Of a stretch of 64,000 nucleotides of DNA, positions 9,356 to 18,114 are shown in pieces; within the stretch, counting starts at the first letter, position 1; each line of letters starts with the position of its first letter. The stretch is from Colimorpha sp045222295 (GTDB lineage Bacteria; Bacteroidota; Bacteroidia; Bacteroidales; P3), in NCBI GenBank assembly GCA_045222295.1, contig JBGUXP010000006.1, forward strand, positions 276,692-340,691, given 5' to 3'. The notes below the pieces were generated by a model. The model was not told where the DNA came from and did not search any database. It worked only from the letters and a program-made list of their open reading frames with translations. Both the position numbers and the translations under genes were made by a program.

Positions 9356-10102
9356 TTATTTCAGCACACTCCCTTGTGCCAAATAAAACATCAATATCCC
9401 TGCTGCCACGCTGGCGTTGAGGCTTTCGGCTGTTCCGCCGAGGTTGGGGATGAGTACAGGGTTGGTCACCTGAGCCATCGCTTTGGGGCTGATGCCGCGA
9501 CTCTCGTTGCCGATGAGCAGCACCGAGTGCTCAGTGTTTAGTGTTAAGTGTTTAGCGATGGGTTTTCCCTGCAGCGAGGCGCCGTAGACGGGCATGCCGC
9601 AGGAGGCCAGCCATTCAGGCAGGTCCACGTAGTCCACCTGTGTGCGGAAGATGGCTCCCATTGTCGACTGGACCACCTTGGGATTGTAGCAACTTACGGT
9701 GTCACGGCTGCATACCACATGGCGCACTCCAAACCAGTCGGCCGTGCGCAGCATGGTGCCCAGATTGCCGGGGTCCTGAACCCTGTCCAACGCCAGGGTA
9801 AGTGATGAGTGAAGGGTGATGAGTGATGAGTTTTCGGGGCGTTCCACCAGCATCCATACTTGGTTGGGAGTCTTGAAGTTGGAAAGCCGTTCGAGTTCGG
9901 CAGGACTTACCTCGTAGAATTCGTCCCACTCGCCATTTCCCACTTTCCACTCGCTGGTGGCGCATACGGTACGCACTGCAAAGCCCGACGCTATCGCCTC
10001 GGCGGCCATCTTCGGTCCTTCGACAACAAAAACCGCCTCCTCGTCGCAACGTTTCTGCAGGCGGTAGGCGGCCAATTCCTTCAGTTTATTTTTACTTATC
10101 AA
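9356..10102 (-). CDS. TrmH/SpoU-family RNA 2'-O-methyltransferase carrying three heptamer arrays
   Basis: The 248-aa protein has the three SpoU motifs: LDRVQDPGNLGTMLRTADWF, LLIGNESRGIS and AESLNASVAAGILMF. It is therefore a trefoil-knot 2'-O-ribose methylase of rRNA or tRNA; the target base cannot be read from sequence. The N-terminal part resembles the substrate-binding domain (LAAYRLQKRC, FVVEGPKM). Three low-complexity coding segments (EWKVGNGEWDE, ENSSLITLHSSLTL, KHLTLNTEHS) are exactly the translations of period-7 DNA arrays. The motifs around them are intact, so the gene appears functional. Confidence 0.88.
   Translation of the reverse strand: MISKNKLKELAAYRLQKRCDEEAVFVVEGPKMAAEAIASGFAVRTVCATSEWKVGNGEWDEFYEVSPAELERLSNFKTPNQVWMLVERPENSSLITLHSSLTLALDRVQDPGNLGTMLRTADWFGVRHVVCSRDTVSCYNPKVVQSTMGAIFRTQVDYVDLPEWLASCGMPVYGASLQGKPIAKHLTLNTEHSVLLIGNESRGISPKAMAQVTNPVLIPNLGGTAESLNASVAAGILMFYLAQGSVLK
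9534..9554. repeat. Heptamer array inside the trmH-like gene (GTGTTTA type)
   Basis: Three 7-mers GTGTTTA, GTGTTAA, GTGTTTA in coding DNA (pattern A-B-A). A short AGCAC/GTGCT stem precedes them. They translate on the minus strand as KHLTLNTEH. Confidence 0.8.
9802..9829. repeat. Heptamer array inside the trmH-like gene (GTGATGA type)
   Basis: Four 7-mers, A-B-A-A with A=GTGATGA and B=GTGAAGG, in coding DNA between the substrate domain and SpoU motif 1. The same word GTGATGA recurs in ribD (52452-52472) and, on the other strand, in the cobalamin riboswitch (38226-38253). Confidence 0.88.
9926..9953. repeat. Heptamer array inside the trmH-like gene (CCACTCG type)
   Basis: Four 7-mers: CCACTCG, CCATTTC, CCACTTT, CCACTCG. 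They encode EWKVGNGEW on the minus strand. This is the third array in one gene. Confidence 0.8.
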
Positions 10103-10135
10103 TCTACTCGATTAATCTATTTGACTACTGTCTAC

Positions 10136-10729
10136 TTATAGTTCAATATACATATTGTTCTCCTGAGCCAGGCGGCGCAGGTTGATAATGGCGTAGCGCA
10201 TACGGCCTAGGGCAGTGTTGATACTAACACCGGTACGGGCGGCGATGTCTTTGAAGTCGCACTTGCCGTAGTGGCGCAGGATGACCACGCGGCGTTGCTC
10301 GGCGGGAAGCATCTTCACCAGCTTGCGGATATTGGCGCTGGTCTGCTTCTTCATGATGGCGTGCTCGGCGTTCTCGTCTTGTATCTTCAGGTTGTCTACA
10401 ACGTCGCCTTCGGGCTTATTGGGCACCAAGGGCATCTTGTTGTTGCGGCGGAAATAGTCTACTATCAGGTTGTGTGCGATGCGCATCACCCAGTGGACAA
10501 ACTTGTTCTCGTCCTTATACAAGCCCGAGTTGATGGTGACGATGACTTTGTAGAAGGTGTCTTGGAAGATATCGTCCGCAGTTTCCTTCTCTTTCACCAC
10601 TGAAAAAATGTAGCCATACACCTTGGCTTGATAGCGCTCAAGGAGCACTTCAAAGCAAGATGCGTCGCCTTCCTGGTAGCGCAGAATCAGTTCGTTGTCT
10701 GACAGTTGTCTGGTTTTTACGTCCGTCAT
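10136..10729 (-). CDS. ECF-type RNA polymerase sigma-70 factor
   Basis: The 197-aa protein has region 2 (FEVLLERYQAKVYGYIF, then ADDIFQDTF and HWVMRIAHNLIVDYFRR) and region 4 (LPAEQRRVVILRHYG, FKDIAARTGVSINTALGRM). It directs RNA polymerase to alternative promoters. No anti-sigma gene adjoins it; the neighbours are an RNA methylase and a 400-base spacer, so it may be a stand-alone ECF as often seen in Bacteroidetes. Its own promoter box lies at 10807-10814. Confidence 0.93.
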   Translation of the reverse strand: MTDVKTRQLSDNELILRYQEGDASCFEVLLERYQAKVYGYIFSVVKEKETADDIFQDTFYKVIVTINSGLYKDENKFVHWVMRIAHNLIVDYFRRNNKMPLVPNKPEGDVVDNLKIQDENAEHAIMKKQTSANIRKLVKMLPAEQRRVVILRHYGKCDFKDIAARTGVSINTALGRMRYAIINLRRLAQENNMYIEL

Positions 10730-10806
10730 ATTCCTCTAATTTTAGGGGGTTAAAACTGATACGGTTGCTTCATTCAATCCTGTTTGGTTCTACAATTTTC
10801 CGGCTG

Positions 10807-10814
10807 CAAAAATA
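10807..10814 (-). promoter_or_regulatory. -7 promoter box TATTTTTG for the ECF sigma gene
   Basis: Minus-strand TATTTTTG followed by CA matches TAnnTTTG, about 80 bases upstream of the sigma factor start. The surrounding DNA is AT-rich. Confidence 0.55.
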
Positions 10815-10955
10815 CACATTTTTTTTAATATACGAATAAAAAAATGTAAAAATGTAAAAAAAGACTCTCTCAATTCTTTTCCGCTGCCGCCCGTTGAACA
10901 TCATCTTCCTGATATCTTCTTATTTGATACTTAATGTTTTCTCTGTATTTTCTAA

Positions 10956-11029
10956 GTACATACTCTGTATCCGATACAGAGTATGTACAGAACATGTACA
11001 GAGTATATACAGACCATATACAGAGATGA
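10956..11029. repeat. Perfect 15-bp inverted repeat running into five tandem 11-mers
   Basis: The left arm 10956-10970 and right arm 10974-10988 are perfect reverse complements around CCG. From 10975 five 11-mers follow head to tail, all starting TACAGA (10975, 10986, 10997, 11008, 11019). This lies in the 405-base spacer between the ECF sigma gene and the gene at 11159. Apart from the sigma promoter I see nothing else in that spacer. Confidence 0.9.
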
Positions 11030-11158
11030 TATGTCCAAGTGACTGAATGTAAGTAATGTGAAGGAAAGGCAAATTGCAGGACAATTATATTTTGTCAACT
11101 GGATAATATTTCAAGACCGGGAACGTTAATAGGTGTGTATTGGAAAAATGACAGCATT

Positions 11159-11833
11159 ATGGAACTGAAAGCTTCCCTCAAGGACCTCGTCTTTACCAAA
11201 AGCGAACTGAAACAGAATGTGTATCAGGCTACTAAAGATACTTTTGAACTCTTCCGTAAGGAGACGCGGGAGTTGATAGATCTCTTCCGCGAGCGCTGCC
11301 GCGAGGAGGGTCGCCAAGTGGCTTTTGAGTTCACAGACCGCGGTGACTTCGAGTTCGAGGTGAAGTTTGCGGGTGACATACTTCTGTTCATGATGCACAC
11401 CAACGTTTTCGAGTTCTCGCGCGACCATCAGGTGATGAAAACACCCTATGTGCGAGAGGACCCACGCCGCAGTTATTGCGGTGTTATTCATATTTATAAC
11501 TTCTTGGCCGACAGCTTCGCCTACCAGCGTGACAACGATTTGGGCTATATGATTGGGCGCGTGTTTGTCAATAATGAGAAGCACTATTTCATCGAGGGTA
11601 AGCGTGAACTGGGCATGCTGTACACTAATTTCAACACCTCGACAGTGACACCTGAAAGTGTCCAAGGTATCGTGGAATCGGCTATCGAATATACCACCAA
11701 TTTTGACCTTTTGACTCCTCCGTATGATGAAGTTAAACTCGTTTCGGTGGGTGAGATGAGGACTAATTTTGATAAAAAATCCCTGGTGACGGGCAAGCGC
11801 TTAGGTTTTCGTTTTCAGGCAGATAACGAATGA
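11159..11833 (+). CDS. Conserved hypothetical protein of Bacteroidetes
   Basis: About 224 aa from ATG 11159; an in-frame ATG at 11135 would add eight residues. No signal peptide or membrane segment is visible, so it is probably cytosolic. The sequence is rich in aromatic and charged residues (FEFTDRGDFEFEVKFAGDI, YCGVIHIYNFLADSFAYQ) and has no catalytic motif I can name. It stands alone, between a repeat-rich spacer and tRNA-Glu. Clean codon usage and length suggest a real gene. Function unknown. Confidence 0.75.
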   Translation: MELKASLKDLVFTKSELKQNVYQATKDTFELFRKETRELIDLFRERCREEGRQVAFEFTDRGDFEFEVKFAGDILLFMMHTNVFEFSRDHQVMKTPYVREDPRRSYCGVIHIYNFLADSFAYQRDNDLGYMIGRVFVNNEKHYFIEGKRELGMLYTNFNTSTVTPESVQGIVESAIEYTTNFDLLTPPYDEVKLVSVGEMRTNFDKKSLVTGKRLGFRFQADNE

Positions 11834-11870
11834 ATTTGGAAAGATATTAACTGGAGGCGTTGAAAAAAAT

Positions 11871-11901
11871 TTTGCCATGTCGGAAAATGTTCGTACTTTT
11901 G
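11871..11901 (+). promoter_or_regulatory. Promoter of tRNA-Glu (TTTG-N19-TACTTTTG)
   Basis: TTTG at 11871-11874 and TACTTTTG at 11894-11901 with 19 bases between them match the Bacteroidetes primary-sigma consensus exactly. The tRNA begins 50 bases downstream. Confidence 0.75.
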
Positions 11902-11951
11902 CACCCGCTTTTGAGAGGCTAAAAAGATTAAAAAAGCGATAAAAAAAGGCT

Positions 11952-12026
11952 GCCGCGTTCGTCTAGCTGGCCCAGGACGTGAGATTTTCATTCTCAAAAT
12001 CGCGGGTTCGAATCCCGCACGCGGTA
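11952..12026 (+). tRNA. tRNA-Glu, anticodon TTC
   Basis: Full cloverleaf: acceptor GCCGCGT/ACGCGGT (first pair G-U), anticodon stem TGAGA/TCTCA with loop TTTTCAT giving anticodon TTC, and T-arm GCGGG-TTCGAAT-CCCGC. Discriminator A at 12026 is followed by CA, so the full CCA end is not encoded. Confidence 0.95.
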
Positions 12027-12030
12027 CAAA

Positions 12031-12058
12031 ATTAGAAATTAGAAATTAGAAATTAGAA
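12031..12058. repeat. Heptamer array ATTAGAA x4 between tRNA-Glu and rpsT
   Basis: Four identical ATTAGAA units (12031, 12038, 12045, 12052) fill the leader just upstream of the rpsT start at 12065. Confidence 0.9.
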
Positions 12059-12064
12059 TTTAAA

Positions 12065-12316
12065 ATGGCACACCACAAGTCTGCAAAAAAGAGAATTCGC
12101 TCGAGCGAAAAAAGAAGAGTTGAGAACAGATACTACGCCAAGACCATGCGCAATGCTCTGCGCGACTTCCGTGCTCTGGAAGACAAAGCCGTGGCTACCG
12201 AGCGTCTGCCCAAGATGATTAGCATCATCGACAAGCTTGCCAAGCGCAGCATCATCCACAAGAACAAAGCTTCCAATCTTAAGTCGAAGTGCATGCGTCA
12301 GGTCAACGCCATGTAA
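12065..12316 (+). CDS. rpsT: 30S ribosomal protein S20
   Basis: The 83-aa basic protein has the S20 N-terminus (MAHHKSAKKRIRSSEKRRV) and helix RNALRDFRAL, ending KSKCMRQVNAM. It binds 16S rRNA in the small subunit body. It is probably co-transcribed with tRNA-Glu upstream, with the heptamer array in its leader and a strong terminator 24 bases after the stop. Confidence 0.97.
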   Translation: MAHHKSAKKRIRSSEKRRVENRYYAKTMRNALRDFRALEDKAVATERLPKMISIIDKLAKRSIIHKNKASNLKSKCMRQVNAM

Positions 12317-12339
12317 TCGACATAGCGAATCCTTGAAAA

Positions 12340-12373
12340 AAAAGAGCCGATTTCTTTTGGAATCGGCTCTTTT
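12340..12373. terminator. Bidirectional intrinsic terminator between rpsT and the DUF4954 gene
   Basis: A 13-bp GC-rich stem with AGAGCCGATT and AATCGGCTCT arms (12340-12353, 12361-12373) has A-tracts on the left and T-tracts on the right, so it serves both convergent genes. Confidence 0.85.
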
Positions 12374-12390
12374 CTTTAGTTGGTGGTTGG

Positions 12391-14178
12391 TTACTCCAGG
12401 ACGGCGGCGCGCTCGTCGTCGTCCCAGTAGGTCATGTTGCGGAAAGGGTTCACCTCGTCTTTGTGACGGCTGGCCACTTTCTGCTCTTCAATAAACTTCT
12501 GTATCTCGGCATAGCGCTGTTGATAGCGTTGCCAGAGGTCGTTAGAGAGGGTCTCCACACCCGCCAAGCGGCAGAGGACACCATAGGCGTGGGCCTCTCG
12601 CTGGGCAGGATAGGCATCCCAAAGGGTATCCATGCGGTCGTGCAGTTGTCGCCAATTGCTGATAATACCGTTCTCCACATCGGCGATTAATTTCTCCATG
12701 TCCGGCTTGTCCACCAGTTGACCGCCGATATTTACCCATTCTTCAGTTGGTAGTTGTTGGTTGGTAGTTGGTAGCACCTGACCCAAGTTTTTCATGGCAT
12801 AGAAAATAAGCATTTCTTCATAGGCTCTTAATCCTTCTTTCGCTTTGAGGATAAGTGTCTTACGCTTTCCTTTCTCCATGCCGTCAGCGTAGACCACGCC
12901 GTCCTTGGCTTTGGCTATCCAGTCGCGAAGCATCTTCATGCCGTGGATGATTTCCTCTGCGGTGTCGGGGGCTAGGTTGTCGAACTCGATATGCTGAGCC
13001 TTGATTTTACGCTTGTCACGTTTGGCGAACTTCTTGCTGTTGCGTTCCATGGCGTACATATTGTACATCCACCAGTAGGCGGGCATCACTTCCAGTTGGT
13101 CTTTGCTCACGTTGTTGTTCACCAAGGCAAAAGGCAGTGTAATGTCGAGCTCGGCGGGATAGTCACCTTTGGCCAATAGACAGTAGCTTGCGAAACGACT
13201 TGAGTGCTTGAAGGAACAGCAGAGCCCCGGCCAGAAGCCGCGACCGGCGGCAATCTCGTTGTCGGCCGTGCGCGAGTTGTGGTTGGAGCCTATGGTGCCG
13301 CCGGCGGCGATATTGCTCTGACCCATGATGAGGCCGGCGATGAGGAACGAGTTGTTGTGGTGTTGTTCATGGGCAGGGAAAATAATGCTGTTGCCCACCT
13401 CGCAGCGCGCCAGGGTGCTGTTGTCGCCCACCACAGTGTCGTTGAGCCTCAGGCCGAACTCCAGGTGTACATGCTCACCCAGCAGGAAGCGCACAGCTAT
13501 GATGCCATGTTCCAGTGTACAGCCTGTGCCCACCACGCCGTCGCTGAGTACAATGCATCCGTCTACCTCCGAGGGGTCCTGCTCCGAGGAGCGGATGGTG
13601 ACATTGCGGATGGCTTTGGTGTTCTTGATGACACAGCAGTCGCCCACCTGACCGTATCGGCCCTCGGCGGTGCCCAGAGTGTCGTATGTGAACTGCTCCA
13701 GCTTTTCCATAAAGGTCTTGTGACCACGGTAGCGTGCCCACATGTAGGCGTCACCTATTGTCATGCCGCAGAAGGGCAGCAAACGGCGGCCGCCATTCTC
13801 GTTCATGGGTTCGAGCCATGCCACCTTGTGGGGGTCGGCCGTGCATGTCATCTCCTCTACGTTGAAGAGCGTTACCTGGTTACCCAGCGTGTATCCGCTG
13901 AGCATGCGCACATTGTGTATGACGGGATTTTCGCCCACAGTAACATCGGCAAGGGTCGAGTTGTAGATACCCTCGCGGAGGGTGAGGGCTTCGTCGGTAT
14001 GCTTACGGTTCTCGATGGCTCCAAGAGAAACAGCACCCTCGAAGGTGCTGTTCCTCACACATTCAGCGCAGAAAGGCTCGGCCACCCGCACAGTGGACCA
14101 GTCTTCCGCACAATTCCCCTGACGCTCCAGCTGAGCGATTTCAGCCGCCGTCAGATTGCGATATGATAGTTCTGTCAT
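12391..14178 (-). CDS. DUF4954 family protein with left-handed beta-helix
   Basis: The 595-aa protein has imperfect hexapeptide repeats typical of a left-handed beta-helix (residues about 40-330; for example VVGDNSTLARCEVGNSIIF and IMGQSNIAAGGTIGSNHN), then a helical C-terminus. This matches the Bacteroidetes DUF4954 family. The fold suggests sugar-nucleotide or acyl transfer, but the substrate is unknown. Near residue 470 the segment PTTNQQLPT is the translation of a heptamer array. Adjacent nagB hints at amino-sugar metabolism, which is only an inference. Confidence 0.8.
   Translation of the reverse strand: MTELSYRNLTAAEIAQLERQGNCAEDWSTVRVAEPFCAECVRNSTFEGAVSLGAIENRKHTDEALTLREGIYNSTLADVTVGENPVIHNVRMLSGYTLGNQVTLFNVEEMTCTADPHKVAWLEPMNENGGRRLLPFCGMTIGDAYMWARYRGHKTFMEKLEQFTYDTLGTAEGRYGQVGDCCVIKNTKAIRNVTIRSSEQDPSEVDGCIVLSDGVVGTGCTLEHGIIAVRFLLGEHVHLEFGLRLNDTVVGDNSTLARCEVGNSIIFPAHEQHHNNSFLIAGLIMGQSNIAAGGTIGSNHNSRTADNEIAAGRGFWPGLCCSFKHSSRFASYCLLAKGDYPAELDITLPFALVNNNVSKDQLEVMPAYWWMYNMYAMERNSKKFAKRDKRKIKAQHIEFDNLAPDTAEEIIHGMKMLRDWIAKAKDGVVYADGMEKGKRKTLILKAKEGLRAYEEMLIFYAMKNLGQVLPTTNQQLPTEEWVNIGGQLVDKPDMEKLIADVENGIISNWRQLHDRMDTLWDAYPAQREAHAYGVLCRLAGVETLSNDLWQRYQQRYAEIQKFIEEQKVASRHKDEVNPFRNMTYWDDDERAAVLE
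12746..12773. repeat. Heptamer array inside the DUF4954 gene (GTTGGTA type)
   Basis: Four 7-mers in the pattern A-B-A-A with A=GTTGGTA and B=GTTGTTG, in coding DNA. On the minus strand it encodes PTTNQQLPT-like residues. Confidence 0.88.
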
Positions 14179-14206
14179 AGAAACTATTGTCTTAATTACT
14201 TAACTA

Positions 14207-15025
14207 CTAATACAGATTGATATACTCCTCGATGCTCCCTTCAATGCGCTGCTTGTCCTTGAAATAGTCATAAGTGCTCATCTTAAGCTCCACGGAGGCT
14301 TCTTCGTCACATACCACCACGGCGTGGGGGTGCATCTGCAGCATGGAGGAGGTCCACATGTGGTTCACGCCCTCCTCAATCATGTGGCGCAGGGCGCGGG
14401 CTTTCTTCGGGCCGTTGCAGAGGATGAGGACCTCGCGGGCATCCATCACGGTACCTACGCCGACGGTGAGAGCCTGCTTCGGCACCTTGGTCTCGTCATT
14501 GTCGAAAAAGCGGCAGTTGGCCTGGATGGTATTGGTGGTGAGGGTCTTGATTCTTGTGCGGCTAGTCAGCGAGGAGCCGGGCTCGTTGAAGGCTATGTGA
14601 CCATCGGGACCCACGCCACCCATGAAGAGGTCGACGCCACCGGCGGCAGAAATCATCTCTTCATAGTGAGCGCATTCGGCCAAAAGGTCCTTGGCATTGC
14701 CGTCGAGGATGTGGACATTCTCCTTCTTGATATCTATATGGTTGAAGAAGTTGTTCCACATGAAGGAATGGTAGCTTTCGGGATGTTTGACGTCAAGGTT
14801 GACGTATTCATCCATGTTGAAGGTTACCACATTCTGGAAACTAAGCACACCTTTCTTGTTGAGTTTCACTAGGTGTTGGTAAAGTCCGAGGGGGGAACTA
14901 CCGGTGGGGCATCCGAGGACAAACGGGTGCTCCGCCGTGGGCTTAAAATCGATGATTTTCTTGGCTACGTAATTGGCAGCCCAGACCGACATTTCGTCGT
15001 AGTCTTTGGTGATAATGACGCGCAT
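14207..15025 (-). CDS. nagB: Glucosamine-6-phosphate deaminase
   Basis: The 272-aa NagB converts glucosamine-6-phosphate to fructose-6-phosphate and ammonia. Signatures: LGCPTGSSPLGLYQHLV (phosphate loop), FNMDEYVNL (catalytic Asp-Glu), and LFMGGVGPDGHIAFNEPGSS with the catalytic His. Length matches the family (266-270 aa). The stop of the DUF4954 gene's start side lies 28 bases away on the same strand, so the two may be co-transcribed. Confidence 0.96.
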   Translation of the reverse strand: MRVIITKDYDEMSVWAANYVAKKIIDFKPTAEHPFVLGCPTGSSPLGLYQHLVKLNKKGVLSFQNVVTFNMDEYVNLDVKHPESYHSFMWNNFFNHIDIKKENVHILDGNAKDLLAECAHYEEMISAAGGVDLFMGGVGPDGHIAFNEPGSSLTSRTRIKTLTTNTIQANCRFFDNDETKVPKQALTVGVGTVMDAREVLILCNGPKKARALRHMIEEGVNHMWTSSMLQMHPHAVVVCDEEASVELKMSTYDYFKDKQRIEGSIEEYINLY

Positions 15026-15065
15026 AATTTTTTGGATTATTATGTTAATATATGGTGTTTTTTTC

Positions 15066-16541
15066 TTATTCTTCTGGTTTGGAGGCGGGTAATTCCAATG
15101 TGTTGTCGATATAGTCGTTGGGTATGATGGTGGCGCCTTTTTTCCCTTTGCTAACTTTCATGTTGTCGATGCCTAGGGCAAGGATCTGACTGGCGGTGGT
15201 GCCGATGCTGCGGCCACCGGGGAGCAACTTCTTGCGACTGCTGTCGAAGGCGTCGAGGGCATCCTGCAGATTCTTGCCGACACTATCGTATTCCTTGAGG
15301 AAATTGCCAGTACGCTCAATCATCTCTTGTGCCAGCTCAAAGAGGCGGCGGTGGTTCTGCTCTTGGTCGATATGGGTCCAGGTGATGCGGATGATGCGCA
15401 GGGCGGCGTAGAGGGTCTGCTCGTCGGCGATGAAAACCTTCTTCTCCATGGCATCCTGCCATAGGGAGGGCTCCTCGGCAGTGGCAGCCCAGAGGGCTGG
15501 GGAGTGGGGGACGAACATGATGACGAAGTCGAGGTGGGGATTGACTTGATATTGTGTGTAGTTTTTTGCCGAGAGTTCGTCGACATGTTTCTTGAGGCTG
15601 GCGATATGTTCCTTGAGGAAGTGGCGACGGGTGAGCTCGTCTTCGGCATTGGCATAGTCGATATATGCGGTCATGGAGACCTTGGAGTCAATGATGACGT
15701 CGCGTTTGTCGTCGAGGTGCAGCAGCACGTCGGGTCTTAGGCTCTCGCCCCCGTCGGGATGGATGGTCTGGCCGTCGGTGTCGCGCATCACGACCTGCAC
15801 TTCGAAGTCTTTGCCTTCGGTGAAGCCCTGCTTGGCCAGCAGGTTGCTGAGTACCACCTCGCCCCAGTCGCCTTGGGTCTTGCTCTCGCGTTTGAAGGCA
15901 CGCGTCAGCTCTTCAGCGCTCTTCTGGGCTTCGATGCTCTGACGTATCATGTGCTCCATATTGGTCTTGATTTCAGCGCTCATGGTAGTTTGCACGGTCG
16001 AGTTCTTGGCCATCTCCTCTTTCATCTTGTCGATGGTCTCTTTGAGGGGCTTTACGATGCTGTCGATATTCTTGGTGCTGGTGTCGGAGAATTCCTCTTG
16101 ACGTTGCTTGAGCATGGTGTTGGTGGTGTTCTCTACCTGCTCGCGGAGCGCTTTGATGGTGTCGGTGAAACGTTTTTCAAGGGCTTCGGTGTCGCTGCGG
16201 TGACGGCGGTCTTGCTCGTCGATGAGTTGTTGGTAGTTCTGCTTGATTTCCTCCACCACGGTGTTATGGCGCTTCAGCACCTCCTCCTTGTAGTCAGTCA
16301 GCCGTTTGTCGGACTCCTCTTTAGTCTCCTGTAGAGCCTGTGCAGCATCAGCCTTCTGGGTGTCGATCTGCTTGTTAAGCAGAGCTGTTTCGGTGGCGTG
16401 ACTTTGGTTGGCGGCGGCAAGTTGTGCCTCGAGGGATTGTTTCTCGGCAACGAGGACGTTCTTTCCGCGTCCGGCGATAAGTATTCCCGCGAGGACTCCC
16501 GCGGCAAGGGCTATGAGGGCGATGATGATTGTTGTGGTCAT
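15066..16541 (-). CDS. rmuC: DNA recombination protein RmuC
   Basis: The 491-aa protein begins with one membrane-spanning helix (IIIALIALAAGVLAGILIA), followed by a long coiled coil (residues 30-215). The RmuC nuclease-like domain comes next (QGDWGEVVLSNLLAKQGF, RPDVLLHLDDKRDVIIDSK, FVPHSPALWAA). RmuC limits inversions at short inverted repeats in E. coli, which is notable in a genome this rich in small palindromes. Length is typical. Confidence 0.94.
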   Translation of the reverse strand: MTTTIIIALIALAAGVLAGILIAGRGKNVLVAEKQSLEAQLAAANQSHATETALLNKQIDTQKADAAQALQETKEESDKRLTDYKEEVLKRHNTVVEEIKQNYQQLIDEQDRRHRSDTEALEKRFTDTIKALREQVENTTNTMLKQRQEEFSDTSTKNIDSIVKPLKETIDKMKEEMAKNSTVQTTMSAEIKTNMEHMIRQSIEAQKSAEELTRAFKRESKTQGDWGEVVLSNLLAKQGFTEGKDFEVQVVMRDTDGQTIHPDGGESLRPDVLLHLDDKRDVIIDSKVSMTAYIDYANAEDELTRRHFLKEHIASLKKHVDELSAKNYTQYQVNPHLDFVIMFVPHSPALWAATAEEPSLWQDAMEKKVFIADEQTLYAALRIIRITWTHIDQEQNHRRLFELAQEMIERTGNFLKEYDSVGKNLQDALDAFDSSRKKLLPGGRSIGTTASQILALGIDNMKVSKGKKGATIIPNDYIDNTLELPASKPEE

Positions 16542-16553
16542 AAGTGTTTGTTG

Positions 16554-18092
16554 TTATTTGCCCCAGCTGTCACGGTCGAGGCTGCGGTAGGTGATGGCCT
16601 CTTGCAGATGATAGGGTTTGATATCGGGAGAGGCTTCAAGGTCGGCAATGGTGCGGGAGACTCGGAGGATGCGGTCGTAGGCGCGGGCGCTGAGACCTAA
16701 GCGGTTCATGGCTTGCTCCATGATGGTGCGGCATTCGTCGGTGAGTTTGCAGTATTCGCGGGTCAGCTTGCTGCCCATTTGGGCATTGCAATGCACACCG
16801 GGATTATTTTTGAAACGTTCTGTCTGAATAGCACGGGCGGCGACGACACGTTCTCTTATCGCGGCACTGCTTTCAGCTTTGCCCTCCTTGTTCAGCATAC
16901 TGACGGGCACGGGTGCTGTCTCGATATGAAGGTCGATGCGGTCCATTAGAGGTCCGCTGACTTTGTTAAGGTAGCGCTTGACGGAGCCTGGCGGGCAGGT
17001 GCATTCGATGGTAGGGTGGTTGTAGTAGCCGCAGGGGCAGGGATTCATGGCGGCAATAAGCATAAAGGCGGCGGGGTATTCGATGGTCATCTTGGCGCGG
17101 CTGATGGTCACGCGTCGCTCCTCCATGGGTTGACGTAGTACTTCTAATACTGTACGTTTGAATTCCGGCAGCTCGTCGAGAAAGAGCACCCCGTTATGGG
17201 CTAAAGATATCTCGCCCGGCCGGGGATTAGCACCCCCACCAACCAAGGCAACATCCGACACTGTGTGATGCGGGGCACGGAAGGGGCGTACGGCTATCAG
17301 CGAGTCTTCTTTGCGCATCAGGCCTGCTACGGAGTGTATCTGTGTCGTCTCAAGGCTTTCGCTTAGCGTTAGCGGCGGCAGGATGCTGGGCATACGCTTG
17401 GCGAGCATCGACTTGCCACTGCCCGGAGGGCCTATCATAATGGCGTTGTGGCCTCCTGCGGCGGCTATCTCAAGGCAGCGCTTCACGCTCTCTTGTCCTT
17501 TCACATCTGCAAAGTCGTATTCATAATGGCTCAGCGAGTTGGCAAACTCGGCACGGGTATCTACGATGGTTTGCTCGATGTCGCACTGGCCGTTGAAAAA
17601 GTCGGCCACCTCCTTGAGGGTGTGGGCACCGTAGACTTCCAAGTTGTTGACGATGGCCGCCTCGCGGGCGTTCTCAGCAGGGACGATGATGCCTTTGCAT
17701 TGGCGGCTGCGGGCCTCGATGGCGATGGGCAGTACGCCCTTGATGGGGCGCAGACTTCCGTCTAAGCCAAGCTCACCCATGATGACATATTTTTCAAAGG
17801 AGTCGGGGTTGACCGCACCTGTGGCGCCGAGGATACCGACAGCAATGGTCAGGTCATAAGCGGTGCCTTCTTTTTTCAAATCTGCGGGGGCAAGGTTGAC
17901 AATGATACGCTTGCCGGGGATGCGGAAGCCCGACTCCTCGAAAGCCGACGAGATACGCTGTGCGCTCTCCTTCACGGCATTGTCAGGCAGTCCTACCATA
18001 AAGAAACCCACACCGTCACCGACATTCACTTCCACGGTGACCGTCAGCGCGTTCACGCCGATAATGGCACTGCCGTATGTTTTAACCAACAT
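16554..18092 (-). CDS. YifB/ComM-family Mg-chelatase-like AAA ATPase
   Basis: The 512-aa protein has the N-terminal ChlI/Lon-like domain (VGLPDNAVKESAQRI), Walker A GPPGSGKSMLAKRMPS, Walker B VLFLDELPEF and a C-terminal magnesium-chelatase lid with a zinc-like CPCGYYNHPTIECTCPPG stretch. In other bacteria the orthologue ComM is a branch-migration helicase in natural transformation. It lies 12 bases upstream of rmuC on the same strand. Confidence 0.93.
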   Translation of the reverse strand: MLVKTYGSAIIGVNALTVTVEVNVGDGVGFFMVGLPDNAVKESAQRISSAFEESGFRIPGKRIIVNLAPADLKKEGTAYDLTIAVGILGATGAVNPDSFEKYVIMGELGLDGSLRPIKGVLPIAIEARSRQCKGIIVPAENAREAAIVNNLEVYGAHTLKEVADFFNGQCDIEQTIVDTRAEFANSLSHYEYDFADVKGQESVKRCLEIAAAGGHNAIMIGPPGSGKSMLAKRMPSILPPLTLSESLETTQIHSVAGLMRKEDSLIAVRPFRAPHHTVSDVALVGGGANPRPGEISLAHNGVLFLDELPEFKRTVLEVLRQPMEERRVTISRAKMTIEYPAAFMLIAAMNPCPCGYYNHPTIECTCPPGSVKRYLNKVSGPLMDRIDLHIETAPVPVSMLNKEGKAESSAAIRERVVAARAIQTERFKNNPGVHCNAQMGSKLTREYCKLTDECRTIMEQAMNRLGLSARAYDRILRVSRTIADLEASPDIKPYHLQEAITYRSLDRDSWGK

Positions 18093-18114
18093 TACTCAAA
18101 CAATCAAGCAATCA

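Noticed and set aside
10975..11029. CRISPR array
   Set aside because: Units are contiguous 11-mers with no unique spacers, and no cas genes are in the window.
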